Shown here one piece after another: positions 1 to 10,400 of a DNA stretch of 64,000 nucleotides. This DNA is from Globodera rostochiensis (Eukaryota > Nematoda > Chromadorea > Rhabditida > Heteroderidae). Below the pieces are notes generated by a model. That model did not search any database. It saw only the letters and a program-made list of their open reading frames with translations, and had not been told where the DNA came from. The translations under genes were made by a program, and so were the position numbers. Location of the stretch: NCBI GenBank assembly GCA_018350325.1, contig JAEVLN010000007.1, positions 2,533,856 to 2,597,855 of the forward strand, written 5' to 3'. Position 1 is the stretch's first letter. Each line of letters opens with the position of its first letter.

Positions 1-1288
1 AGGTCATTTTGGGGCGATATTTCGCATTGATGTTGGTTTAGTTGTTAGTGGTTGGGAGTTGAGGTATAGTTTGGTTGTAGTTCAGATCCCCGATGTTTAA
101 ATTATTTTTTCCGATTTTCTGTAACATCTATGCTGGAGGAGACAATTTTTAAAACTTTTTTTTGTCCCGATTGAAAATTTTTTTGATGATTTGGAAATTT
201 TTTTTTTGCCTTCGATTTTCTAAAATTATTTTGTTGAGCGGGGGCAGGGGGGTATCGGCGGTGCCGATAGGCGCCGCCGAGAAAAATTTTAAAAGATAGG
301 CCAATTTTGTTAAGAAAATTTTTCCGATTTCCAACTTCCGATTTCCGACTTTTTTGGGGTCGGAATTCCGATTTCCGAGTTCCGAAAAATTTTGAGACCC
401 CGGAATTCCGATTTCCGAAATTTTCTGAGGCCGTCGGCGCCAATCCCTGCTTGGCACTATTTTGCCAACTACTTTGTGAAAATTTTCTTATTTTTTGAGG
501 GAAAAATGAGGATTCCCGAAAATGTGGTTGCAAATCTCTTAACAAATATTAGTTGATCTGGCTGTTCAGTCTCTAGCTTGGAAGCGTGCAAGAAAGGCCA
601 TTTGAACATCGGTGGGCGGAAGTCGTCATTTCAAAAATGGCGCAATTTTGGCAAAGTGAATTTTCAAGCTCCGGTTGGGGTCAACTGGCGCCAGCGTTAT
701 TTAAAGTAGAGCCCGGCGGGAACGAGATTCCCGCGGGAAAAGTACGGGAATCCCGGTCCCGTTCCCGTCTTTTTCGCCGGGCGGGATTTTTTACGGGAAC
801 GGGAAAAAGACGGGATTCCCGTTCGGGATTCCCGTCCCGTTCTTTTTGAAAACCCCGTTCCCGTTCCCGTTCCCGGAAATTTTTTTTTACCGGGCTCTAA
901 TTTAAAGTGCCATAACTCTTCTTGGAACCATTCCAAACTAAATAAATTTGGTAGCAATCGAAAGCTGAATATGTTTAGAAGCTATTATCTAGCAGGAACT
1001 AACACTAAAAAGTATGGTGTAAAAAAAGCAAAAAACTAAATGTTTTTTGGTAATTTTCGATTATAACTTTTTGGAAAAGGATCTAATCACTTCGTTGATT
1101 TGAACACAAAATCTAACCAACAAAAGCTTTCGATTGGACCAAATTTTTGATGCAAGTTCGTTGGATTTGTTTTTCTTCAATTAATTGACACAAGTGAATT
1201 GATAAAATGCTTTGATCGACAAAAAAAAACAAAAAAAGACTGAAATCGTCAACAGCAAAATCCCTTAAATCCCCTCGTTTTTCACTTT
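1..1288. other. AT-rich non-coding flank
   Basis: No coding frame with recognisable protein character is seen on either strand. The stretch is AT-rich apart from a GGGAAC/GTTCCC-rich patch (716-892). Around 1050-1170 it has phrases such as 'gattataactttttgg' that resemble the satellite-like 'accaaaactgacaaagttatg' motif seen farther right. It lies downstream of the 3' end of the SPRY gene. Confidence 0.5.
716..892. repeat. Low-complexity GGGAAC/CCCGTT inverted simple repeat
   Basis: The block is built from variants of CGGGAATCCCG and GGGAACGGGAA in both orientations, so it can fold on itself many times. Its GC content stands out against the AT-rich flanks. No coding potential was recognised; apparent open frames are a by-product of the repeat. 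Confidence 0.75.
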
Positions 1289-2130
1289 CTAAATGCCATC
1301 GGCGGCAATGTTGAATTTGAAATTCGGGCCAAAATTCGCTTCCACTTTCATGCCAGGGTTGTGCAACTTAACGCATGGAAACAAATCGGCGCCAAAACCG
1401 ACAAACAATCCGGCAGTTTCTGTAAAAATTAAAAAAGATTTATTAAATCCAAAAATAATTGCCCATCGATTAGGTCTTTAAATTAAAGAAGCAATCCAAA
1501 AGTGGTTAAATGCCCTTAATATTTATTCTTTTTTTTCTCACCCAAACGCTGTCCATTTTTTGTGTAAATGATTTGGCGCGTTGCCAAATTGACGCCGCAG
1601 CCGATGACGTCGCCGACCCCGAATTTGGGCTTTCCATCGATGTAAGGACGTCCACCAAAGTGGGAACATCCCTTGAACACGTGACCCCAAAAAGTGCCTC
1701 CACTTTCGTATGCGTAAGTGACTTCGTACCATCCAACCCAGTCGTCCATTAATGGCATTTGTTTGGTCCCAAGTCCAATGTCAATAAATCTAAATAAATT
1801 TTTTTAAAGGATAATAAGCATTTCGAAGGTCAACTATTTATTTATTTAACTTACTCTCCTTTCTCCAATATTGCCACTTCGTAGTAGAAGTTTCCGGCGC
1901 CGGGAGGATTTTTTGGAATTGGCAGTTCGGCGAGGACAGAGCAACACCCTGAAAAGAAGTTAATGCAAAAAAATTTGTGAACTCATTTAATAAACTTTTT
2001 AATCAAATCCTGACGGAATAATATTTACCCGTATCCTCTCCAGTAAATTGGGCAATCAATCGATCGGGCTCAGAGAGTGTTAGTTTGCCATGACATGCAG
2101 CGGAATCCCATCGATTTTGAAGGGTTAGTC
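1289..2130 (-). CDS. SPRY-domain protein (RBP/SPRYSEC-like), 5' end not resolved
   Basis: Four exons on the minus strand join in frame: 2029-2130 (acceptor ATATAG), 1855-1948, 1542-1789 and 1289-1419, ending in TAG. All internal introns are GT-AG. The product has the SPRY/B30.2 fold landmarks: [13 protein letters not shown] at the start, [13 protein letters not shown], a [13 protein letters not shown] stretch, [20 protein letters not shown] in the third exon and an [15 protein letters not shown] ending. SPRY domains are protein-interaction modules. In cyst nematodes this subfamily includes RanBPM-like proteins and secreted SPRYSEC effectors. No signal peptide can be shown, because the exon(s) upstream of 2130 were not identified; two C-tracts (2171-2189, 2385-2402) lie there. 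Either a RanBPM-like paralogue or an effector is possible. The reading frame looks intact as far as it goes. Confidence 0.8.
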
Positions 2131-2578
2131 CTATATTGTTATTTTCAACATATAAAATACATGCACAAGGTCGACCCCCCCCCCCCCACCACGCCGCACT
2201 CGGGAACCTCCCCACTATACCACCACGCACCAAAATTCGCAAAATTTTGAAAAATAAAATTGTTTATCAGCGTAGGAAAGAAAGAGAGAAATAACATCGC
2301 AAATGTAACATTCTTGGACCAATTTTTCTTAACAAATTGAGTCAAAATGTCAAAAATTGGCAACCCCGCAACGCTCAAGCCGACCCCCCCCCCTCCCTCC
2401 CCATTGTACAAAATATCATTTCGCTTTTGTGCAGCTCATTGCATAAAAAGTGGCACTTTTTGATTTGGCTATGAAAAATTGTATCTTAAAAAGCGGATGC
2501 ATTTCTGATTTTTCTACACGCAATAAATACTCCTATATGAGTAGATGCACTTTGACAGGTAAACGGCAGGGTGACCAC
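2131..2578. other. Interval between SPRY and BTB genes, with C-tracts
   Basis: It contains two strong C-tracts (2171-2189 and 2385-2402). It probably holds missing 5' sequence of the SPRY gene, or the lost 3' end of the BTB gene, but no exon could be supported. Confidence 0.4.
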
Positions 2579-4022
2579 CTGTAACAGCACGCCCATTAGT
2601 TGGGAATTGCAGCGGGTACTGCTCGTGCAGAGCGCGGTCCGGACGAGAATAGTGCACGTGCAGCACAATGCTGAGCTTCTCGGCATCCGTCAACACTCCG
2701 AACGGAACTGTCAAAAGCGCAGGTGGTCGGTCAACCGTATTAAAATCCAAAAGAAATAAAAAGGTCCCCAAAAATGTTCCAACCAACCAATATTGTCAGA
2801 AAAGTCCTCTTGTGAAATGAGCGAAAAACGAATTTTGAAAAGTGCCGGGCCGAGCATTGCACGTCTATTCGCCGCAGAAGGCTCATTCCCATTTTGACGG
2901 CATTTTTCGTCCGCCCAGCGAAGTGCCTAATTTTAAAGGAAAATTTAAAAAAATTAAAATCATTTTAATTTGCTTTATTATTTTTTATAAGTAAGTTTAC
3001 GGCATTCCAAATTGCAATTTCTTCGCTGGTCATCAACTCGTCACGGTCCAAAATTTCACACAATAATTTTTGATCAATTTGCAAAAACTCTTCCGTTAAG
3101 ATCAAAGTGTCCGCATTCTGGTCGATGTAAGCCAAACAGCGGTGAACGAATTCCCAAAATTTAATTAATATAATTACAGTTAATTGATAGCGGAGAGCAA
3201 AGTCCCGAAATAATAAATAATTACCTAAAATTATAATTTGTTTAAAAAAGGCAACAAAATTTATTTAGGTTTAAAAATCAGTTATAATTTGCGGGAGCAT
3301 TTTGCGACCCCCTCCCCAAATTTGCTGGAAACATCATATATGGGGTTTTGAAAACAATGTTTAGGCTTAGGCCTAAGCCACCCTGAGATGAACCCGTAAG
3401 CTCTGGACGGCCTAGGCCTAAGGCTAACGAGTCCTAAGCGCAGTGTGGTTTAGGCCTAAGCCTAACGAACTTTTGACCAAAAAGGTCCCCTATGGTTTTT
3501 CAAAATTTAACTAGATCAAAAACCGGTCTAAAGGTCGAGCCCGCTAAAATTTTTGCTTGTTCCATCGTTTTCAACCCCTAAGCACAAAATCTTAGATATT
3601 GTCAGAACTTAAAAATATTGTCAAATTCGTGATCACTGATCAGCACCCTTTAAAACCCCATATATATGATGTTTTCAGCAAATGAGGGGGTCGCAAAATG
3701 CTAAAGTAGTCCCCCTCCCCCCACCTCTTCTCCAAGAAAGCGAGCATCGTCAAGCGCGAAAAAAACATTGTTCAGCTTCCATATGGGAAAGTTCAAACAT
3801 GAATCGACAAGTTCGGGAAGATTATATTTTTTAGCTTAAATTAAAAAATTTGAACGGAAAATGTAAAAATCCATAAAATTTTATGACCCGCGTAAAGCAC
3901 AGCGAACGCATTGTCCCCGTTCAGCCCGCTCACATCGTCCGCATAAATGAAGCTGAGCATCACCTTGAACGCCTCCACCCTCACGTCCGGCACCTCCACT
4001 GGTTTAGTTCCTTCCGAAGGGT
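2579..4022 (-). CDS. BTB-BACK domain protein, partial
   Basis: Four minus-strand exons are visible. 3888-4022 carries the second half of a BTB/POZ domain (VEVPDVRVEAFKVMLSFIYA, then DNAFAVLYA). About 3001-3163 and 2788-2926 carry the BACK domain (CLAYIDQNADTLILTEEFLQ, then ALRWADEKCRQNG). About 2579-2707 continues with PFGVLTDAEKLSIVLHVHYS and YPLQFPTN. The 2926/3001 and 2707/2788 junctions fit GT-AG introns in frame. BTB-BACK proteins commonly act as Cullin-3 adaptors or scaffolds. The first half of the BTB domain and any C-terminal domain (MATH or PHR in related proteins) are not found, so the gene is incomplete or decayed. The intron between BTB and BACK carries a foldback element (3296-3702). 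The exon near 3001-3163 has no clear acceptor. Confidence 0.7.
3296..3702. mobile_element. Foldback/MITE-like element with about 55-bp terminal inverted repeats
   Basis: The left arm (3296-3356) begins AGCATTTTGCGACCCCCTC and ends near ATATATGGGGTTTT. The right arm (3651-3702) is its reverse complement with a few mismatches and a 2-4 nt indel. The roughly 295-bp centre contains palindromic TTAGGC/GCCTAA motifs. There is no coding capacity, which fits a non-autonomous DNA element lying in an intron of the BTB gene. Target-site duplications were not identified with certainty. Confidence 0.7.
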
Positions 4023-4167
4023 CTAAAAAGACTCCGGACACAGATTAGAACAATTTTTTAAAAATTTAAATTTATTCCAAAAATCAATTTAGGGTTCAAA
4101 ATCATTCTAACACATGAATTCGACCATATTTTGCTTTTTTAGGTAATTATTTAGCTAGTTTCTATAG

Positions 4168-4465
4168 GGTTTTCTGGTCGTAGAATCCGAATCCGACCTC
4201 CGTTTCGACCAATTCTGAAGCCCGGACCGGAATTCAAATTAAAACAACTTGAAAAGAAAACGCACATTAAAGCGCTAATTATTAAAATGATTAGATAGTA
4301 GATTCGTGATCAATGGGGCGGGAAAATGCAAACGAGCAACTTTGAGCCAAAACTGCTGAATTTATGAAAAATGGCATTTTCAAACAAAAAAAGTTTGAAT
4401 TCCGGTCCGGGCTTCGGAATTGGTCGAAACGGAGGTCAGATTCGGATTCTAAGACCAGAAAAACC
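4168..4465. repeat. Long inverted repeat (72-bp arms)
   Basis: The arm at 4168-4239 (…CCTCCGTTTCGACCAATTCT…) is the reverse complement of the arm at 4394-4465 with only a few mismatches. The spacer is about 154 bp of AT-rich sequence. It could be another foldback element or a partial MITE; no gene is encoded. Confidence 0.75.
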
Positions 4466-4479
4466 TGCATATTGTTACG

Positions 4480-4985
4480 TAAAAAAGCCCAAAAAAACAT
4501 TTTCAGTCGGGCGGATTTGAACCCCAGGGGGCCCCAGGGGGGGCTAACGCACATCCAAGTCACCGGCAGTGTCATTTCAGGCATAAACCCTTCCTGGCAC
4601 CAAAGCACCGCTCCAACTTGTTCAAGCAGTTCAGGCATGTGAAGAGGAGTTGAAGCAAATTTTGCGCTCTATCCAGCGCACTTTATTTCATGCGTTTGCG
4701 CATGATTTGAAGCGATTTCGGCCCAGGAGGGGGGAAAAGTCGTTTTTGGCACTTTGGCTGGGGCCAACTCGGCTCATGGCATCGCGCTGTACATGGTTGA
4801 TGGCTCAAAAGATGCAGCACATCAAGCTATACGTTTCAATAACCAAACATGCACCACTACGGTGGATGGTGCGCACGCCATTGGGGGAAAAGCGAAAAAG
4901 TGCCATTGTGGGAGGGTTGGGGCGATTTGTGGCACGGGTGCCACAGAAGTGGGAGGGGGGTAGGACCGGCGCCATCGAGTGCGCA
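4480..4985 (-). repeat. Dispersed repeat, copy 1 (tRNA-derived SINE candidate)
   Basis: The same repeat recurs at 20680-20735 (core only), 23160-23680 and 28980-29500. On the minus strand the core has a perfect Pol III B-box-like motif GGTTCAAATCC (4513-4523). About 45 nt upstream, at a spacing possible for tRNA-derived promoters, is a weak A-box-like TGGC…GACTTGG. The extended part has shared phrases such as GGCTCATGGCATC. Open frames in it differ between copies and are not taken as genes. Confidence 0.5.
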
Positions 4986-5883
4986 ATTCCATGCGCTACG
5001 TAAACGTAACAAACGTCAAGTGGCTGGTGATTCACGCAAAGAAGTTGGGCGTGGTCAAAGGTCAAAGGTTGGCAAAAAAAATCGGGCAAAAAAAAGTTTT
5101 TGGCATTTTGCCAAAAATAAATGTCAATGGTCATTTTATTCGGCTCGGTTTAAAAGTTGCGCATTGAGCTCCTCTACCGGCATGCCAAAATTCAAGTCTC
5201 TATCTCAAGGATAAGCGATGGCGCTACTCGCTTTTAAGTTCGTCCGCCCCGTCTTTTTTATATACAGATAACTAGTCGGCACGCGGGCATGCCTGTGAAT
5301 AGAAGAGGGCTGTCTCTAGCAGTTTAAAAGACGGTTCGAACAAAAAAAAGTTTGCACGATTCGGACCAAAACTCGCGGAGTTATGCGTTTAACAAGGGTA
5401 GAGATTTTAGGCAAAACATTTTGTATTTTTTGCATTTAGGTACGCAAACTATATGTATTTCGAATCAGCTTTAAACGCTGATTGCAACAAAAAAAAGTTT
5501 GCTCGTTTTGGTTGAAAACTGATCAAGTTATGATTGGATTCATTTTTCGGGCCATCATTGGTGGGCATTGCGTTCATGCCAAACAGTGTTACTAAGGCAA
5601 TTGTTGTCCGATTGAAGCCAAATTTTGCACAAAGTTTCAAAACAATATGGCGCACAAAAGTATATTCTAGATATTTTTGTCCTTTTGTTTTGCGCAAATG
5701 GTGGCCGGTCAAGCATTTTCCCCCAGCCAAAATTGCCAGTTTTTTTACTAAAAACCTATTAATTTTGTCAGTTTTAGTCCGATTGTAGCCAAATTTAACA
5801 CAATGGTAGAAAACAATGTGTACTATCGAAATATCAAAAAGAGTTTGCATAATTTCGCTTAAATCGGCCCAAGTTATGCATAA
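4986..5883. repeat. Diverged satellite-like sequence, no gene
   Basis: From about 5340 the sequence repeats degenerate versions of a phrase meaning roughly 'gattcggaccaaaactcg…agttatg' (5350, 5490, 5600, 5770, 5860). The same phrase makes up the 159-bp satellite at 21.6-22.5 kb. No protein-like frame was found. Confidence 0.45.
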
Positions 5884-6237
5884 GTTAACTTTGAGCCAAA
5901 ATTTTGTTTTTGAAAAATGCAATCCAATTGATATTTTTTGTTCTAAATGTGTACTTGATTTATTATTATGTTTATTTGTAACTGGCTATACATTTTTTGA
6001 GACTTTTAGTTTCCTTATTCATTGACAGAATTAGTACTTACGCTTCGCACCACGTGAAGGTAGTCTCTTTAGCGAAGCACCCCCCCTCCCTCTTTTCAAA
6101 AATTTAAGTCACAATTTGTAAATTGATAGCCGCTTGGTCTGTGCATTGTTTTTGCAACAAATATAAATGATATATTGCAAGCAATTTTAAAACACTTTAA
6201 ACAAAGAAAATTTATAACAAACAAACAAAAAAAGGCA

Positions 6238-6351
6238 GGTTACTAAATCCTTTGGCTATAGACATATTTTTGAAACAACTATATAAAAAAAGGCCGGCTA
6301 CACTCTTGGGGATGCGAACACCACCCTAGAGTGTAGCCAGGATTAGTAACC
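6238..6351. other. Nested hairpin downstream of the Helitron gene
   Basis: An 11-bp perfect stem (GGCTACACTCT at 6296-6306 with its complement at 6328-6338) is enclosed by an imperfect outer pair (6238-6250 with 6340-6351, GGTTACTAAATCC/GGATTAGTAACC). It sits past the 3' end of the transposase gene, where Helitrons carry a terminator hairpin. It is absent from copies B and C, which lack this stretch, so its role is unproven. Confidence 0.5.
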
Positions 6352-6532
6352 GGACTTTAAACAATAATGAAAAATAACGCAACACAAATTTGACATATAA
6401 ACAAACAAACGGCAAAACATTATCTTAATTTTTACATCAATGATCAAACGCTGGTGGAATGGTTTCATCAAAATGCTCGATGAATACACTCCCTTCAGAA
6501 GATTGTGCGCCGCTTGGTGGCTTAACATTATT

Positions 6533-7409
6533 TTATTTGCCAGTCAACTGAATAAGCTTGTATACCAAGACAATTGTCTCAAAGTGGTTAAGCCCATTGT
6601 ACCACAGCACAATCGGGTTGGTCACTTGGCGTTGGAATTGCTGGCCCGCCCCGTTGTCACAGATCAGGGTGAACTGCTGCAGGTCTTCGAGCGGCATGTT
6701 GGTTTGACTTCGCTGCAAAAGTACGAGGTAAGATGTGAAGTTTGAAACTGACTATACCCGAGCTATTCCGTCAGGGAAATAGACGTCAATTATTTGCGGG
6801 TATTGTTTGCTATCATTCCATTGCGCTGCATGTGCTTGCAATTGGTCGCGTGTTGCGTTGGGGTGGACAATCGCAACAGTACGGCGGAGCAGAATTGCGA
6901 CCATATATGCATCGTCCAGTTGAGCCCATCCGCCATTTTTGCGGAATGGCATTGCAATGTAGTTGGCGTATGCCTCCAGGTTTTGGTCGAACCATTGCGG
7001 AGCCTCAACGTCCAGAAGTGCAAGTTGGAGATGTTCCAGGAATGCATTGTGGCTCGCATACTGCAGCCTGGGGAAGTAGTTGGCGTTTTGAAGAATCAAA
7101 GTAAGTTGTCTTGAAACGGCAACGCGGAGGAGGTCGGAGATCGCTTCACTGTCTGAGCCAAACAACGAAATGGTGATTGCGCTTAAAGAAGCAAGCATTG
7201 TTTGCGTAAAACATCCATATTCTTCACCGGTAGAAGCAGTCGCCTAGTCCAACGTTGTTGACGCAGCGGACGGCGTTTTGTTGCTGGGCAGAAGTGGATG
7301 GATAGCAGAGCGGCATATTGCAGTCTGAGGCAATTGGCAAGGAATTGCGTTGAGTGGTTTGGCTGCTACGAGGCGTAGAGGTCCGTGATCCAACAATTTG
7401 TCGTTGTGT
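6533..7409 (-). other. OTU-type cysteine protease domain of the Helitron protein
   Basis: Exons: 7228-7409, 6758-7181, 6533-6712. NNVGLGDCFYR joined across an intron to AITISLFGS gives the Asp-x-Cys active-site loop. GGWAQLDDAYMVAILLRR is the central OTU segment, and IVLWYNGLNHFETIVL supplies the catalytic histidine near the C-terminus. OTU proteases usually remove ubiquitin; OTU domains are known in some Helentron/Helitron2 proteins. Copy A stops early after the histidine. Confidence 0.8.
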
Positions 7410-10400
7410 CTGTGGAATAAACGTTTGACACCTGTATGTTATTTGGTGCTTACTTTGTTCACAAGCTCTTTGTAAAGCAAATAGTCTTCGTTGGCGAACA
7501 TGACAAAATGAATTTCTGGAACTTCGGCAGCGCGTTCCAGGTCTTCTGCCAGCCAATTAAGAACAGATTCGAAAGCCAAATTCGCGGCGGTAGCACGGGA
7601 AAAGCCTTTGGCGCCAGTAGAGATGCACGGGAATGCCTCAAGTATTTTAACATTTAAAATCGTTTAGCGGACGTTTCATACAATGGTCCTAGGTTGAGGC
7701 CGTTCAGGTGGTATTTCGGTCGCAAGCAGGTGATCCAAAGCGTTTGAATAACAGTTCTTCAAAGCTGTTATGTCGTCAGTCGTTGGCGTTGAACCCAAGA
7801 CGACGGGAGCGACAGCGTGAGCAATGTCTTCAATTGGGATTTAACTGGACACCAATTTCTGTGTTATTACATTCGATGTGGTCACGCAAATCGCCGTATG
7901 CAGGAGTCACGACGACTGTGCCAGCAGGTAGTGCCCCATTGAACGCCTCCAGATGGTCTTGGAGTTCCAAGCGTAGCAGCGTAAGTTCAAAGCTGCATGC
8001 TCGGTGGATTGCGTCGTCTACACCACCGCCTTTTTCCAGTATGTTGTTAGCAGCGTTTACAATCATGAAGGCGTGCTGGTTTGTTATGTCGCCTTTCACA
8101 ACGACGAGTTTGCGCAGCAAATCCCTTGTCACTGCTTGGGCCAGGTTGAGAGTGACAGGCGATGCTGAAGACTGTCGAGATGTACGTGTTGCCGGTGTGG
8201 ACAAAGAGGGGGATGGTCTTGTTGTGTGTTCGTGGTTGATGGTAGGTTCGTTTTCCGCTGGAGGCTGGTGTGGAAACTAAACCGTTCTTGCGTAATAAAA
8301 GTACATTCTGTAGTTTATACAGGGTCGTCGGCAATTGTAGTGTCTGCTGGAGTTGGCGGTTCATGGTCAACGGGGTCAAGCAGGTCAGTCATGACGATAT
8401 TTTTGACGAGGCGATCTGGTCGTTTGGTGCAGACTTTGATGTTTTCTGCTTGGCGCACTCGAGAAAGAGCCACGTACAATTGACCGTGCGAGAAGCACTG
8501 TGACTGGTCGAGGAGTATGCCAACATGGCTTAGTGTTTGACCTGAACAACTTGGGGTTTATTAGCAAAACAGACACTCGTACCCTGCGCCTTGTTGATTG
8601 TCATAACACTGCCTGGGCGAAGAGGGAACTGGATGCGCTCGCATCGCAGTAAACCTTCATGGGGCGCCCTTGGGTCACCGCCGAACATAAAGCGAGCAAC
8701 ATGGAGGTCGTGGGCGTTGCCTCGGTGTGTTCCGGTCAAAATTCGGCAGCGTATGATGTGCGTGAACAGTTCCACTACTTGAACTCGCGTCCCATTGCAC
8801 AAGCCTTCTTCCAGCGAAATATTCGTGATAATCATCATCACGGCTCCAACTTTGACGCGAAGATGGTGTTCGGGAAGACCTGGCGGCGTAAGTCTCGATA
8901 AATTTTCATAGTTGACGTCCGCCGCATTGTTTTGGAGACCAACATCAACAGTTGTTTCGTCGCTGACAGGTGTGGTAAAGCCAGTGTACAGTCTCTCGCG
9001 TGTCGGCAATCGGTCCTACAACAAATAATTGTATTGACAATAATAATTCCTGAGGACCATAATGATGTTGTTTAGCTCCAGCGTCTCTCGGTTAAGTGGA
9101 CACAAAATGGCTCTGCCTTCCAGTTCAGCCCAATGCGCGATTGGATCTTTGAGAATTTCAGGTGGGAACACAAAGTTGATCAATGCGTCTCGGTCAGGTT
9201 CAACCTAAATTCACGTTGCTTTTAGTAGGGAAGGTTGTATGCTGTGACCATGCATGCTGGCAGTTTTATGCGTAGGTTTGCATTGTTTAGCAAGCCGGAG
9301 CCGACGCGCATCAAGAAGTTGCGGTAATGCCCCTGCCCAGCTTGAAGACGATGATTGGCAGTTAGACGAATTGTTGTGAAGTGTTTGAACAGGGTAGAGC
9401 TCTTTACCGAGGCATTTTTTTGATCAAGATGGCCGCCTCCAGGGATTACTGGTGCGAGTTGTTTCCAATCGCCACCAAGAACAACGACCTTTAATAAAAT
9501 GTGCTTAAAATTTAAACACAGGGATTTAACCTTTCCAGCAAAAGGAATGTTTGCCAGCCGTTTAGGTGCGACTGAACGAAGGAGGCGGTCCACATATTCC
9601 AATACGTCGCGGTGTTGCATCGATATTTCATCAATGATCATGCCATGGATGCTTCGCAACATGTGGGCAAAGTTGCTTTCGTAGTCGACATTCAGCGCAG
9701 TTGAAGAGTCCACGTGCTTGGCACGACAAAGCCGCTTGTGGACAGTTTGGCCTTCGTAGAGCAGGTCCGCAGCAATTCCGGTTGTTGCCATTGGAAGGAA
9801 ATTAAGCCCTGAGGCTTTTGCTCGAGCGATAATTTTCTACAAATACAGGATTGGGGAAGCCATCAAATTGAACCCCTACATTGTAACTGAAGGTCTTTCC
9901 AGCACCGCCTTCGCCTGTGACCATGAAGAGTCGGGAAAGGCCAGGCGTGAATGATGCTTGTTGACCACTGATGACTTGCTGAGCGTCCACACAACCTTTG
10001 TAAACGTCTTCGATGAGTTGATGTTGCTCGGTGTTCGGCTGCGGATCTTCAAAATATTTGATGCGATAGTAGTCTTCGACGCGTTGGCGACAGTCGAGCT
10101 GATCGGGCAAGAGTTCGGGGTCGATATTGTCAATGATGACATTGTTGCGGAAAAACGTTAGCTAAAACTTGTGTACCAAAGGCCAATCTGTTTCTGTATG
10201 CACCTGTATTAGTTGATCCGCTGTCATGTGAATGCCTTCCGGTCGTGGCAGTCCAATGTGTTCGCATGCTGTCTCGTAAGTACCATCTTCTCTGCATTCG
10301 GTGTCCGGGCGAATACCATTAGCAAGCAAGAACCATTCAAGCGCGCGCAGGACATATTGCAGTTGTTGTTCAGGCGGTGCTTTGCCAACTTTGGTGCTCA

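Noticed and set aside
5052..5068. Nuclear-receptor DR1-like site (GGTCAAAGGTCAAAGG)
   Set aside because: It is a short direct repeat inside or beside a dispersed repeat, with no gene positioned to use it.
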